Shown: positions 1 to 12,263 of the stretch, in pieces
Position numbering within the stretch: position 1 is the first letter of the stretch
How the letters are laid out: each line of letters starts with the position of its first letter
Source: Castor canadensis
Lineage: Eukaryota > Chordata > Mammalia > Rodentia > Castoridae
NCBI RefSeq assembly: GCF_047511655.1
Contig: NC_133386.1
Coordinates: 76,201,501-76,265,500, forward strand
Length of the DNA stretch: 64,000 bases
Reading direction: 5' to 3'
The notes under the pieces: model-generated
Told to the model about the DNA's origin: nothing
Databases searched by the model: none
What the model saw: the letters and a program-made list of their open reading frames with translations, nothing else
Program-made: the position numbers and the translations under genes

Positions 1-1958
1 GAGATTGAGGAAGACTATAGAAAGTGGAGAGATCTCCCATACTCATGGATTGGTAGAATCAACATAGTAAAAATGTCAATACTCCCCAAAGTAATCTACA
101 TGTTTAATGCAATTCCCATCAAAATTCCAATGACATTCATTAAAGAGATTGAAAAATGTACTGTGAAATTTATATGGAAACACAAGAGGCCACGAATAGC
201 CAAGGCAATACTCAGTCAAAAGAACAATGCAGGAGGTATCACAATACCTGACTTCAAACTATATTACAAAGCAATAACAATAAAAACAGCATGGTACTGG
301 CACAAAAACAGACATGAAGACCAGTGGAACAGAATAGAGGATCCAGATATGAAGCCACACAACTATGAGCAACTTATCTTTGACAAAGGAGCTAAAAATA
401 TACGATGGAGAAATAGCAGCCTCTTCAACAAAAACTGCTGGGAAAACTGGTTAGCAGTCTGCAAAAAACTGAAACTAGATCCATGTATATCACCCTATAC
501 CAAGATTAACTCAAAATGGATCAAGGATCTTAATATCAGACCCCAAACTCTTAAGTTGATACAAGAAAGAGTAGGAAATACTCTGGAGTTAGTAGGTATA
601 GGTAAGAACTTTCTCAATGAAACCCCAGCAGCACAGCAACTAAGAGATAGCATAGATAAATGGGACCTCATAAAACTAAAAAGCTTCTGTTCATCAAAAG
701 AAATGGTCTCTAAACTGAAGAGAACACCCACAGAGTGGGAGAAAATATTTGCCAATTATACATCAGACAAAGGACTGATAACCAGAATATACAGGGAACT
801 TAAAAAACTAAATTCTCCCAAAACTAATGAACCAATAAAGAAATGGGCATGTGAACTAAACAGAACTTTCTCAAAAGAAGAAATTCAAATGGCCAGAAAA
901 CACATGAAAAAATGCTCACCATCTCTAGCAATAAAGGAAATGCAAATTAAAACCACACTAAGATTCCACCTCACCCCTGTTAGAATAGCCATCATCAGCA
1001 ACACCACCAACAACAGGTGTTGGCGAGGATGCGGGGAAAAAGGAGCCCTCTTACACTGTTGGTGGGAATGTAGACTAGTACAACCACTCTGGAAAAAAAT
1101 TTGGAGGCTACTTAAAAAGCTGGACATCGATCTACCATTTGATCCAGCAATACCACTCTTGGGGATATACCCAAAAGACTGTCACACAGGTTACTCCAGA
1201 GGCACCTGCACATCCATGTTTATTGCGGCACTATTCACAATAGCCAAGTTATGGAAACAGCCAAGATGCCCCACCACTGACGAATGGATTAAGAAAATGT
1301 GGTATCTATACACAATGGAATTTTATGCAGCCATGAAGAAGAACGAAATGTTATCATTCGCTGGTAAATGGATGGAATTGGAGAACATCATTCTGAGTGA
1401 GGTTAGCCTGGCTCAAAAGACCAAAAATCGTATGTTCTCCGTCATATGTGGACATTAGATCAAGGGCAAACACAAGGGGATTGGACTATGAGCACATGAT
1501 AAAAGCGAGAGCACACAAGGGAGGGGTGAGGATAGGTAAGACACCTAAAAAACTAGCTGGCATTTGTTGCCCTTAATGCAGAGAAACTAAAACAGATACC
1601 TTAAAGCAACTGAGGCCAATAGGAAAAGGGGACCAGGAACTAGAGAAAAGGTTAGATCAAAAAGAATTAACCTAGAAGGTAACACCCACGCACAGGAAAT
1701 CAATGTGAGTCAATGCCCTGTATAGCTATCCTTATCTCAACCAGCAAAACCCCTTGTTCCTTCCTATTATTGCTTCTACTCTCTCTACAACAAAATTAGA
1801 AATAAGGGCAAAATAGTTTCTGCTGGGTATTGAGGGGGGGAGCGGGAGGGGGTGGAGTGGGTGGTAAGGGAGGGGTGGGGGCATGGGGGAGAAATGAACC
1901 AAGCCTTGTATGCACATATGAATAATAAAAGAAAAATGAAAAAAAAAAGAAAAAATTA
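1..1958 (+). mobile_element. Young L1, 3' part: ORF2 C-terminus, 3'UTR and poly(A)
   Basis: The frame is open from base 1 to the stop at 1456-1458, so the ORF2 protein end (reverse transcriptase C-terminal region) is intact as far as it is visible. Recognisable blocks are [18 protein letters not shown], the Cys-rich [18 protein letters not shown] knuckle and [14 protein letters not shown]. The 3'UTR follows, with a G-rich polypurine tract (1832-1889) and an A-rich tail (1921-1955). The 5' end lies outside the window. It is inserted into an older L1. Confidence 0.93.
73..1458 (+). CDS. L1 ORF2p C-terminal 461+ residues (retrotransposon protein, partial)
   Basis: An uninterrupted reading frame that actually begins before the window (codons from base 1 read [16 protein letters not shown]). 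It encodes the thumb/C-terminal part of L1 ORF2p after the reverse transcriptase catalytic site, with the C-terminal cysteine motif CX3CX8CX3C-like at ~1016-1069. No stop or frameshift is seen, unlike every other L1 in the window. The endonuclease and RT cores are not visible, so activity cannot be judged. Confidence 0.85.
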   Translation: MSILPKVIYMFNAIPIKIPMTFIKEIEKCTVKFIWKHKRPRIAKAILSQKNNAGGITIPDFKLYYKAITIKTAWYWHKNRHEDQWNRIEDPDMKPHNYEQLIFDKGAKNIRWRNSSLFNKNCWENWLAVCKKLKLDPCISPYTKINSKWIKDLNIRPQTLKLIQERVGNTLELVGIGKNFLNETPAAQQLRDSIDKWDLIKLKSFCSSKEMVSKLKRTPTEWEKIFANYTSDKGLITRIYRELKKLNSPKTNEPIKKWACELNRTFSKEEIQMARKHMKKCSPSLAIKEMQIKTTLRFHLTPVRIAIISNTTNNRCWRGCGEKGALLHCWWECRLVQPLWKKIWRLLKKLDIDLPFDPAIPLLGIYPKDCHTGYSRGTCTSMFIAALFTIAKLWKQPRCPTTDEWIKKMWYLYTMEFYAAMKKNEMLSFAGKWMELENIILSEVSLAQKTKNRMFSVICGH

Positions 1959-3345
1959 TACTAAACTTCATATAGAATCACAAAAGGCAATCATGAGGGA
2001 AAAGAGCAATGCTGGAGATATCATAATACCTGAATTCTTACTATACTAAACAGCGAAATTAATAAAACAGCATGGTACTGGCACAAAAATAGACACATAG
2101 AACATTGGAATGAAATAGAAGATTCAGAAATAAGCCCATACAGCAACAACTATCTCAATTTTAACAAAGGAGTCAGCACACACTTGCAAAAAGCCTCCTA
2201 AATTAATGATATTGGGAAAACCAGATATCCACATGTAGAAGACTGAAACTAGATCCTATCTCTCACCCTGTTCAAAAATCAATTCAAAATGGATCAAAGA
2301 TCTTAATTTAACATAATATAATTCAGGAAAACATAGGGAAAATGAAGACAGCAACAACTTCCACCACCCAACCCAGACTCCCCTCCATAAGCAACAACTT
2401 TTTGACCAGGACTCTTAATTGCCCAGGAAATAAGAGCATCAAATTAAAAAGCTTCTACTCACCAAAAGAAACAATCACCAGAATCGAGACAACCTACAAA
2501 ATGGGAGAAAATTTTTGTGCTATTCATCAGATAAAGGATTAATATCCGCAATGTATGAAAACCTCCAAAAATTAAACACAAAAGGACAAATCCAATTAAT
2601 AAATGGACAAATTAAACAGATGGCTCTCAAAAGAAGCACAAATGGCAGTAAATACATGAAAAAATATTTAGCATCCTTAGCCATAAGGGAAATGCAAATC
2701 AAACTGACATTGAGATTCCATCTCACCCCATTCAGAAAGCAAACAAATGCTGGTGAGGGTGTGGGGGTGGAGGAACGGAACCCTTACATACTGTTGGTGG
2801 GAATGTTAGTGTAGCCACTATGGAAATCAGTATAGTGGTTGCTCAAGAAACTAAAAGTTGAGCTATCATATGATCCTAGTATACCACTCCTGGGCATATT
2901 TCCAAAGGAATGTAAGTCAGCATGCAATAGAGATACTTGCATAACTATGTTTATAGCAGCATTGTTCACAATAGCCAAGCGATGTAATCAGCTTAGGTGC
3001 TCATCACTGATGAATGAATAAAAAAATATGGTATATATAATGTAATATTATTCAGCCATAAAAAAGAATGAATTATGTCATTTGCAGGTAAATGGATGAA
3101 ACTGGAGATCATGCTAAGCACACCTGAGAAATACAAATGTCACATGTTGTCTCTTATATACAGAATCCTGTCGAAAGGAGAGAAAAATGAATGATGGGAG
3201 TGTAAAACAGAGACTGTTTAGGGAGGAGAAGCAGTCAGAAGAGAGAGGGCAAAAGAAGAGGGTGATGGTGGGCAATTGTGGTTGAAGTACTTGTATGTAT
3301 GAAAACAGTGTATTGAAACCTTTAAAATTAGTTTAGTTCTGAGGA
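1959..3345 (+). mobile_element. Old degenerate L1, ORF2 3' part and 3'UTR
   Basis: Broken frames resemble the same ORF2 C-terminal region: 'FLLY', a SDKGLIS-like block, SLAIREMQIKLTLRFH, SYDPSIPLLGIFPKE, and ENELCHLQVNG-like peptides near 3060-3110. Many stops and frameshifts are present. The young L1 (1-1958) interrupts it. Confidence 0.8.
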
Positions 3346-6300
3346 GAAGAAAAGCATCAGGAATCACAAAAGAGGTCACAGAATAGCAGAAAAGCATGGA
3401 GAAACTGAGGAAACAGAGAAAAGCAACAAACAGTTCTTAGTCCATTCCCAGCTTCACAACAGGGGGAGATAAAGCTGAAGATGCCATCACAAGGTAAGCC
3501 AGATGGTCCTGGCAATAGACTGGCAATTCTACCTGCAAGATAAGTAAACCCACACCTCCTACAAGCCTTAGACCCAGCGTGGGGATTTATGAGACAGTGA
3601 CTGCTCTAGTGTGGAAGAGAATCCTCAGTGAAGAAACATACTCTGTTGCTCACCTTATCTTGGAGGGTGTTAGCAAGGCACCATCTTGAGAGAGGACCAA
3701 TTGTTCCAGACTGAAATACTCGGAGAGCCTGAAAACAAGAAACACGGTTCAGGGAATCTTGGGACACCCTGCCATAGAATCTGGGAGAAAGATGGCTGCA
3801 AGAGATGGTCATAGAGGGAGAGGGTCTGATGTGATTCTGCAGAAAAGTTCATGCAATGGGGAACTCCAGTGCAGTGAAAGTCACCAGAGTGGCTAGAGGT
3901 CCTACGCTCCCTAGCCAGCAGCAGTGCCTTTGCCTGAGGTTCAAACTGAAACAGCACTGAGCCTGTGGTTTGCTGAGTATTTGGCCTCTAGGTCCTGCCT
4001 CCTGGTTGTGTGAGTTAATTGCTGAGTCAGAGCCCTTTTCCCAGATCCTCCAAATCATATGATACCCACAGCCCCCTCCTCCACCCCACGGAGGTGGGCA
4101 GGGCTTGAAAACACTGAGACCCATCCTTGGAAACTGCATCCTGTTGTGTGTGTTGACTGACAGTCAGTACTGAGAACCCAGAGTCCAGACAAAACTTTCA
4201 TAGCATCCCTCTCTCCACAGCATGTGAACTGCTGGAAGGGGTCTGAAAGCACTGAGACCAGCAGGCAGAGCAACTAGGTCCCTTAGTTCTTTCCCAGCCA
4301 CTGTAGAACTCAGGGCTATGTTTTCTCCCCCTACTTTCTGACACATTTGGGGGTCACTTTATGGCTTGGACATTTGCTGCCCCTGGGGAACATAATTCAG
4401 GGTATTTGTGGAGGAAGTGGGGACCTGCTCAGCATACTGGCTGTCAGCTACCTGTAGCCAACAGGAGTTCTGAATACAAAAGAGAAGCCTCTGTAGTAAA
4501 AGCAGACCAGAAGGAAATAACTGACCCTGCTACAAGAAACTCCATTTATCTGGAACTGAGTAGTTCTGGGCATCAGGCCCAGTCCCTGAGTATGTGAGAA
4601 AATAGTTGTTTTACTGAGCCATACCCCTCAGGTCAGTGATGAGGAACAGCACCTCAACCCAGCCATTACACTATCTGCCTGAACACTGAGACTGTCTCAT
4701 CTGAAAGACTACAGGTGATTAAAACTTCTAACCAATGACTTGGCCTCAGATATATAATCCCAATGTAAAAATGTAAGCAATACAAAAGAAATAAGGCAAT
4801 GTATTTCCTCCAAAAGTCAACAATTCCACAATAAAGGACTTGAAGAATAATGAAGTGTATGAAGTTTCAAACAATGAACTCCAAAGAACAATGATAACAA
4901 TGATCCACAAAATTGAAGAGGGTGTGTATATGGCCCTGGATTAATTAAAAAAGGATATAAGTAAACACCTGAATGAACTCAAAGAGAATTCAAACAGCCA
5001 AATGAAGTAAGGGAGATAATGCAGGATATGAATGAAGAATTCAACATAGATATAGAAATCTTGAAAAAAAATTGAAATCCTGGAAATGAAAAGCTCAATA
5101 ACCCAAATAAAAAAACTCAGTTGAAAGCCTTGCTATTAGAATGCAAGCTGACAATATAGTATAAGGGACTGAAGGTAAAGTAGAGGAATTAGATCAATCA
5201 GACAAAGAAAAATGCTAAGAAAATATGAGCAGAACATGCAAGACCCCTGGGATACCATCAGAAACCAAACATGCAAATCATGGGTGTAGAAGAAGAATAG
5301 ATAGTTATAAAAACATTAAAATTCATACAGAAAACATCTCTGAACTTGAGAAAGAGAAGGTCATACAAGTACAGGAGTCTTTCAGAATACCAAACAGGCA
5401 AAATCAGAAAAGAAACACCACCAGATGTATTTATATGCTAATGATATAGAAGAAAGAATATTGAAAGTTGCAAGAGAGAAGTGATAAGCCACATATAAAG
5501 GCAAACCCACCATAGTAACAGGTTTTTCAACAGAAACTGTAAAAGCAAGGAGAGCATGATTTCTTGAAGGAAAATAATCATCAGCCTAGATTAATGTATC
5601 TAGCAAATTAAATTCATTCTGTGAAGCCTGTATTGCTTTCATTCCACAACCAGACAAGGACACAACAACAAAAAAGAGAATTATATTCCAGTCTCTTTAA
5701 TAAACATAGACACGAAACTTCTCAAAATATTTACAAACCAAATTCAGTGACACATCAAAAAGATCAATACATCATGATCAAGTTGGTTTTATTCCAGGGA
5801 TGGTTCAACATAACGCTAAGCAAGAAATGTAATACAGCATATGAACAGAATCAAGGACAAAAATTACCTGATCATTTCAATAGATGCAGAAAAATTCTTT
5901 GACAAAATTCAACATCCTTTCATGATAAAAGTCCTGAAGAAAGTAGGAATTGAATGAGCACATTTCAACATAATAAGGCTGTATATGGTCAGGTGCCAGT
6001 GGTTCATGCCTGTAATTAGGAGGCAGAGATAAGGATTGCAGTTTGAGGCCAGTCTGGGCAAGTAATTTACAAGACTCTATCTTGAAAATGCCCAACACAA
6101 AAAAGGGCTGATGGAATGGCTCAAGTGATGGAATGTCTACCTAGCAAGTGTGAGGCCCTGAGTTCAAGCCCCAGTGATGTAAAAAAAAAAAAAGGCTATT
6201 TAAGACAACCTATAGCCAACATCATACTAAATGAAGAAAAACTGAAATCATTTCCTCTAAAGTCAGTAAGAGACAATGGTGTCTACTGTCCCCATGCTTA

Positions 6301-6643
6301 TTCAATATAGTACTGGAATTCTAGGCCAAAGCAATAAGGCAAATGAATCAAATAAAAGATTTAAATAGGAAATGAAGAAGTCAAATCATCCCTATTTGCA
6401 GATGATATAATCCTGTACTTAAAAGACCCTAATGATTCCGCCAAAAAACTTTTAGTTATGATAAACACTTTCAGTAAAATTGTGGGATATAAAATCAATA
6501 CACAAAACCCAGTAATTTTCTGCACATAATGAACAGACAGAAATAAATCAAGAAAACAATTATATTCACAATAACCTCAACTAAACAAAATGCCTAGGTA
6601 TAAACTTAACTAAGGAGATAGAAAGACCTCTCTATGAAAACTA
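3346..6643 (+). mobile_element. Old L1, 5' region, ORF1 remnants and ORF2 reverse transcriptase remnants
   Basis: 3346-4730 is probably L1 5'UTR-type sequence (weakest part). From about 4850 ORF1 remnants appear: a coiled-coil-like Glu/Asn/Lys-rich stretch, then blocks such as MQDPWDTIRNQ and ERILKVAREK near 5235-5480. From ~5590 ORF2 resumes ([10 protein letters not shown] near 5877-5905), and [11 protein letters not shown] at 6398-6430 is the RT catalytic box. A segment between ORF1 and the RT is missing. The element continues at 9051. Confidence 0.7.
5988..6194 (+). repeat. Dimeric B1/ID-like SINE inside the old L1
   Basis: The 7SL-like half ('ggttcatgcctgtaatt...ggcagagat') is followed by the ID-like half ('ggctgatggaatggctcaa...gagttcaagccccag') and a poly(A) at 6181-6193. 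Confidence 0.85.
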
Positions 6644-6660
6644 TAAAACCCTGAATAATT
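6644..6660 (+). repeat. Target-site duplication, left copy
   Basis: TAAAACCCTGAATAATT, repeated exactly at 9050-9066. The old L1 ORF2 reading continues across the two copies when the intervening insert is removed. Confidence 0.85.
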
Positions 6661-6812
6661 TTTTTTTTGTAAAAAGGAACTTTATATATGTTGAAGATAA
6701 CAATCCAAAGCATAAGAGGGCTGATATACAGATAGAAATACACATTATTTTTTTGGTGGTACTAGACAAGCAGTCTACCACTTGAGGCATGCTCCTTCTC
6801 CCTATTTGCTTT
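6661..6812 (-). mobile_element. Non-L1 tail of a compound L1 insertion (possible 3' transduction)
   Basis: Lies between the left target-site copy and the first L1 3' end. On the minus strand it ends in A9 at 6669-6661, as a retrotransposed tail would. It holds ~80 bp of unassigned sequence and a deleted ID-like SINE fragment (6748-6800). Confidence 0.55.
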
Positions 6813-7660
6813 ATTTTTTTTTTAATTTATTTTTTTCATTTTTCTTTTATTATTCATATGTGCATACAAGGCTTGGTTCATTTCATCCCCCTGCCCCCAC
6901 CCCCTCCCTTACCACCCACTCCACCCCCTCCCTCTCCCCCCCCAATACCCAGCAGAAACTATTTTGCCCTTATTTCTAATTTTGTTGTAGAGAGAGTATA
7001 AGCAATAATAGGAAGGAACAAGGGTTTTTGCTGGTTGAGATAAGGATAGCTATACAGGGCATTGACTCACATGGATTTCCTGTGCGTGGGTGTTACCTTC
7101 TAGGTTAATTCTTTTTGATCTAACCTTTTCTCTAGTACCTGTTCCCCTTTTCCTATTGGCCTCAGTTGCTTTAAGGTATCTGCTTTAGTTTCTCTGCGTT
7201 AAGGGCAACAAATGCTAGCTAGTTTTTTAGGTGGCTTACCTATCCTCACCCCTCCCTTGTGTGCTCTCGCTTTTATCATGTGCCCATAGTCCAATCCCCT
7301 TGTTGTGTTTGCCCTTGATCTAATGTCCACATATGAGGGAGAACATATGATTTTTGGTCTTTTGGGCCAGGCTACCTCACTCAGAATGATGTTCTCCAAT
7401 TCCATCCATTTACCAGTGAATGATAACATTTCATTCTTCTTCATGGCTGCATAGAATTCCATTGTGTATAGATACCACATTTTCTTAATCCATTCGTCGG
7501 TGGTGGGGCATCTTGACTGTTTCCATAACTTGGCTATTGTGAATAGTGCCGCAATAAACATGGGTGTGCAGGTGCCTCTGGAGTAACCTGTGTGACAGTC
7601 TTTTGGGTATATCCCCAAGAGTGGTATTGCTGGATCAAATGGTAGATCCATGTCTAGCTT
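6813..7660 (-). mobile_element. 5'-truncated L1 (copy A): ORF2 end and 3'UTR
   Basis: Minus strand from the [20 protein letters not shown] block through the ORF2 end, then the 3'UTR with its G-rich tract (C-rich on the + strand at 6888-6942) and A-rich tail. Closely similar to the young L1 at 1-1958. Confidence 0.92.
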
Positions 7661-9050
7661 TTTTTTTTTTTTCAGTTTTCTTTTATTATTCATATGTGCA
7701 TACAAGGCTTGGTTCATTTCTCCCCCCTGCCCCCACCCCCTCCCTTACCACCCACTCCGCCCCCTCCCTCTCCCCCCCCCTCAATACCCAGCAGAAACTA
7801 TTTTGCCCTTATTTCTAATTTTGTTGTAGAGAGAGTATAAGCAATAATAGGAAGGAACAAGGGGTTTTGCTGGTTGAGATAAGGATAGCTATACAGGGCA
7901 TTGACTCACGTTGATTTTCTGTGCGTGGGTGTTACCTTCTAGGTTAATTCTTTTTGATCTAACCTTTTCTCTAGTACCTGTTCCCCTTTTCCTATTGGCC
8001 TCAGTTGCTTTAAGGTATCTGCTTTAGTTTCTCTGCATTAAGGGCAACAAATGCTAGCTAGTTTTTTAGGTGGCTTACCTATCCTCACCCCTCCCTTGTG
8101 TGCTCTCGCTTTTATCATGTGCTCATAGTCCAATCCCCTTGTTGTGTTTGCCCTTGATCTAATGTCCACATATGAGGGAGAACATACGATTTTTGGTTTT
8201 TTGAGCCAGGCTAACCTCACTCAGAATGATGTTCTCCAATTCCATCCATTTACTAGCGAATGATAACATTTCGTTCTTCTTCATGGCTGCTTAAAATTCC
8301 ATTGTGTATAGATACCACATTTTCTTAATCCATTCATCAGTGCTGGGGCATCTTGACTGTTTCCATAACTTGGCTATTGTGAATAGTGCAGCAATAAACA
8401 TGGATGTGCAGGTGCCTCTGGAGTAACCTGTGTGACAGTCTTTTGGGTATATCCCCAAGAGTGGTATTGCTGGATCAAATGGTAGATCGATGTCCAGCTT
8501 TTTAAGTAGCCTCCAAATTTTTTTCGAGAGTGGTTGTACTAGTCTACATTCCCACCAACAGTGTAAGAGGGTTCCTTTTTCCCCGCATCCTTGCCAACAC
8601 CTGTTGTTGGTGGTGTTGCTGATGATGGCTATTCTAACAGGGGTGAGGTGGAATCTTAGCGTGGTTTTAATTTGCATTTCCTTTATTGCTAGAGATGGTG
8701 AGCATTTTTTCATGTGTTTTCTGGCCATTTGTATTTCTTCTTTTGAGAAAGTTCTGTTTAGTTCACTTGCCCATTTCTTTATTGGTTCATTAGTTTTGGG
8801 AGAATTTAGTTTTTTAAGTTCCCTATATATTCTGGTTATCAGTCCTTTGTCTGATGTATAGTTGGCAAATATTTTCTCCCACTCTGTGGGTGTTCTCTTC
8901 AGTTTAGAGACCATTTCTTTTGATGAACAGAAGCTTTTTAGTTTTATGAGGTCCCATTTATCTATGCTATCTCTTAGTTGCTGTGCTGCTGGGGTTTCAT
9001 TGAGAAAGTTCTTACCTATACCTACTAACTCCAGAGTATTTCCTACTCTT
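7661..9050 (-). mobile_element. 5'-truncated L1 (copy B): ORF2 end and 3'UTR
   Basis: Minus strand starting in ORF2 at the point equivalent to base ~568 of the first L1. Its poly(A) (7661-7675) abuts the 5' end of copy A directly. An ORF2 stretch of about 200 residues is still open (8914-8291), with [16 protein letters not shown] and the CWQGCGEKG knuckle; it then breaks near the end. Confidence 0.92.
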
Positions 9051-9066
9051 AAAACCCTGAATAATT
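9050..9066 (+). repeat. Target-site duplication, right copy
   Basis: Exact 17-nt match to 6644-6660, marking the right boundary of the 2.4-kb compound insertion. Confidence 0.85.
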
Positions 9067-9605
9067 GAAGAAAACACTAGAAGATGGAAAAACTTTCCAT
9101 GTTCCTGGATTGGTAGAATTAATACTGTGAAAATAGCTATACTACCAAAAGCAATCTACAGACTCAGTAAAACTCCCATCAAAATCCCAAGATCATTCTT
9201 CACAGAAATAGAAAAATCAGTCCTAAAATTCATATGGAACATAGAAAGCCCCAAACAGCAAAAATAATCCTAAAGAATACACATGTGAATAAATGTAAAA
9301 ATGATTTAAAAAATAAATGAAATTTTAATAGGTAAAAAAAGAATGAAATTATATCATTTGTAGGAAAATGAATGGAATTAGATTATCATCACGTTGAGTG
9401 AGACAAGGCATGTGCAAAGAGCCAAATATTGCATGCTTTTGCTCATAGTGTAATCTAGACCTAAAATGCTTTTGTTGCTGTTGATGATGATGATGATGAT
9501 GGTGGTGATGGTGCAAAGGCAAGATTCTCTGGGACAGGGATCAGTAGGAGGAAGGGGGGAAAGGAGAGTATTTTGTGGGGGTGATGAGGATCAAAGGACA
9601 TTTCA

Positions 9606-9637
<32 letters not shown>

Positions 9638-9860
9638 ATCTATCTATCTATCTACCTACCTGATGACCTGCCAAATACTGTTAAAAAGTGGGTAAAGAGG
9701 GAGGGGGGGTTAAGGGAATATAAAGACATCAGTTTAAATAAGGGAGGGGGGAAGACAGCACAACATAGGAGTATATTCAAAGTACATTATGTGCATGTGT
9801 GGAAATATCACAATGAAACCCCTTTATATAACTAATATACACTAATAAAAATAATTCAGT
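9067..9860 (+). mobile_element. Old L1, 3' continuation
   Basis: Picks up the ORF2 reading left at 6660 ([22 protein letters not shown]), then shows an internal deletion. It ends with L1 3'-end sequence ('atatcacaatgaaaccc', 'aataaaaataa'). A (ATCT)n array sits in the 3'UTR. Confidence 0.7.
9606..9660 (+). repeat. (ATCT)n microsatellite
   Basis: About 13 near-perfect ATCT units with one CATC interruption, grading to ACCT. Confidence 0.98.
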
Positions 9861-10635
9861 ATAGTTTTTAAAACAATAATGTTTTTAAAATCATTTTATG
9901 CATATTTTTTGTAACTAAAAATTCTCAGCGAATTCATAGGGGCCATTTCATGGTTTCTAGTGTCTAGAATAAGAGCATCTTATTTGGAGGAATCTCAATC
10001 TAGTCAAAGACCCTGAAGGTGTTAGCTGCAGCAGAGGTGAGCCCGGCAGCAGTATGGCCTTGATCCAAGATGTGCATTGCCATGGCTGTGTACCAAGATT
10101 GTCATGCCTCACTTTCCTGGCTTGCTGTCTGTTGTTTTAAGCTGACTCTCCAAGCTCCTTGATGATTCTAGGAATTAGCTAATATCCTTCTGATACTGTC
10201 TGTACTTACAGAGGTTTTGCTTTTGCAGCCACCTGTCCTAATGGCCAATGAGCCTCGCATAATTTTCACTGCTATTTTTAATATGCCGGGCATCCTTGAC
10301 ATGGGTCAGATTTTATTGGTTTCATACCTTAGCTAGCTTATTTGTCAATTAAATGTTTTTCATGAAGTATTTAATTCAGGTTCTTAGAAGCCTCAGAAAT
10401 ACTACTTACTAGAGACTCGAGATTCCCACCATTTGTTATAAAAGCCTAAAACTCCACTTTCTGACTGGACTTTTGATTGGAGAACTGATTCCGTATGTTT
10501 TACTATAGTGATAGTGAGCCAAAGGAACCTAAAATGTTTTTTCAGCACATAAGCACACATCTATGTACACACACATACACACACACATTGAATAGAACTT
10601 TTCGTTTGCAACTTAGAGAAGATGCTGGTTTCCTC
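9861..10635. other. Intergenic, no recognised feature
   Basis: AT-rich unique-looking DNA between the L1 cluster and LTR fragments. No coding exon, RNA gene or clear repeat seen apart from a short CA-rich run at 10565-10587. Confidence 0.5.
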
Positions 10636-11070
10636 AGGGCTGCTAGAGCCAATGATATGGATTAAACTGCATTCTCCAAAAAGATGTTGAAGTCCTGTGA
10701 CAGGACTTAGTCCTAACCTCAATAACTATGATTGTGACTTTAACTGGAAATAGGAAAATGAAGTCATAAGAGTGGGCCTTATCTTTTGTGACTGATGGCC
10801 TTTAAAAAGGGGAAATTTGAAGAGACAGAAGAATACAGAGGGAAAAGGATGTAAAGACAGGAAGAGAACACTATTGCTAAGTCAAGGATTCCTAAGGATG
10901 TCAGATGCTAGAGGAGAGACATGGACCAGATTCTCCCTCACAGCCCACAGCCTGCCACTTGACCTGACTTCTAAGTTCCAGAACTGTGGAACAGTATATT
11001 TCTGTGATTAAAGCCCTCTGGTTCATGGTTCTTTGAATGGCATCCCAGGAAACTAATACTGATACAGGAA
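10636..11070 (+). mobile_element. Old LTR-type fragment (MaLR-like)
   Basis: Order of sequence blocks resembles ancient mammalian LTRs: 'aatgatatggattaaactgc', 'gtgggccttatc', 'ctttaaaaaggggaaatttg', 'cagaactgtggaacagtatatttctg', and 'ggaaactaatactgatac' at the end. Family assignment is from memory. Confidence 0.5.
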
Positions 11071-11269
11071 CTTTTTCTTAATTAATTTTGACAACCAGTT
11101 ACAGTTGCTTGCCAAGTCATATATCCTTTAGACTATAGTCCCTGAAGGAGAAACTTTTTCTACTGGACAATTATTAGCAACTTAAACTTTCTTCTAAGAG
11201 ACTTTGACTCAGCCTACTTTTTGTGGCAAACTTCTGAAAGCCACTACTGCACCTTCCCAAGATTGACTA

Positions 11270-11580
11270 TGCTTCTAATAACCAACATGATGCTATTAGG
11301 ATTGGGCCTTTGGTAGGCAACAGAGCTATGAGGGCAGAGCCCTCATGATTAGTTTCCTTATAAAAGAGACCCCAGAGTTTTCTTGCCTCTTCTACCATGT
11401 GAGGACACAGCAAGTAGGAACCATCTGTGAAGCAGGAAACAGGCCCTCACCAGATATCAGATCTGCTGCCACCTCAATCTTGGACTTTCTAGTTTCTGGA
11501 ACTATGAGAAATAAATTTTTGGTGTTTTTAATCTACCCTTTTTGGGAGTTAAAGCAACCCAAACGGGCTAAGATAACTAT
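11270..11580 (+). mobile_element. MLT1-type MaLR LTR fragment
   Basis: Contains 'agccctcatgattagtttcc', 'ataaaagagaccccagag', 'accatgtgaggacacagc', 'cttggactttctagtttctgg', 'atgagaaataaatttt' and 'acgggctaagataac' in the MLT1 order. Confidence 0.75.
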
Positions 11581-11605
11581 GAGGTTGGTATAAGGTTTTC
11601 TTTTG

Positions 11606-11811
11606 CTTTTTTTTTTTGGCAGTGCAAGGGTTTGAACTCAGGGCTTCATAGACATTCTACCAAGTGGGTCACTCTGCTAGCCCTTTTATGTGTTGAGTAG
11701 GTTTGAGATAGGGTCTCATTTTTTGCTGAGGCTGGCCTCTAACCGCCATCCTCCAGCTGTATGTCTCCTGAATAGCTAGGATTACAGGTATGAGCCAGTG
11801 GTGCCTGGCTC
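11606..11811 (-). repeat. Dimeric B1/ID-like SINE
   Basis: Minus orientation: poly(T), ID-like half ('gggtttgaactcagggcttc'), then B1-like half ending 'gagccagtggtgcctggct'. Confidence 0.9.
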
Positions 11812-11983
11812 TGCAAATGATTTTAATGTGACTAATTAAGGTGTAACAAAACAAACCCATTGAATTATCATAATACTTAAGAGATTAATAGGCACGCAAT
11901 CAGTTCAGACATATTAAAGTATACAACTTTACCTTGATTATTTCATTTTTAGGAAATCAGTATGGGCCTCAAAACCATTTTTT

Positions 11984-12065
11984 TTCTTTCTTTTTTTTTT
12001 GTGGGACTGAGGTTTGAACTCAGGGCTTCATGCTTGCAAAGCAGGCACTCTAACCACACCTCTAA
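11984..12065 (-). repeat. ID-like SINE monomer
   Basis: Poly(T), then 'ggtttgaactcagggcttca' and 'aagcaggcactctaaccac'. Confidence 0.85.
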
Positions 12066-12096
12066 GAATAAACCAGCTTATTTCCATCACATTTCT

Positions 12097-12182
12097 TTTT
12101 CATTTTTCAGTAGTAGGGTTTGGACTCAGTGCCTCCGCTTACTAGGCAGACACTCTTTCACTTGAGCTATGCCACCAGTCCT
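12097..12182 (-). repeat. ID-like SINE monomer, diverged
   Basis: 'tagggtttggactcagtgcc', 'ttgagctatgccaccagtcct'. Minus orientation. Confidence 0.8.
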
Positions 12183-12263
12183 TAAACCCATTTTTACATT
12201 AGGTTCTGTATATCAAAGCCAGAACATTTAGTAGTCTTTAAAAATTACTTTTCTCTCCTGCCT

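Noticed and set aside
8490..8861. Plus-strand frames of 80-123 codons across the L1 copies
   Set aside because: Antisense shadows of L1 ORF2, repeated at each L1 copy.
1..12000. Possible exons of SNX14, the convergent neighbour of NT5E in human
   Set aside because: No matching coding sequence was seen. The human gap is about 10 kb and L1 insertions here would push the neighbour out of the window.
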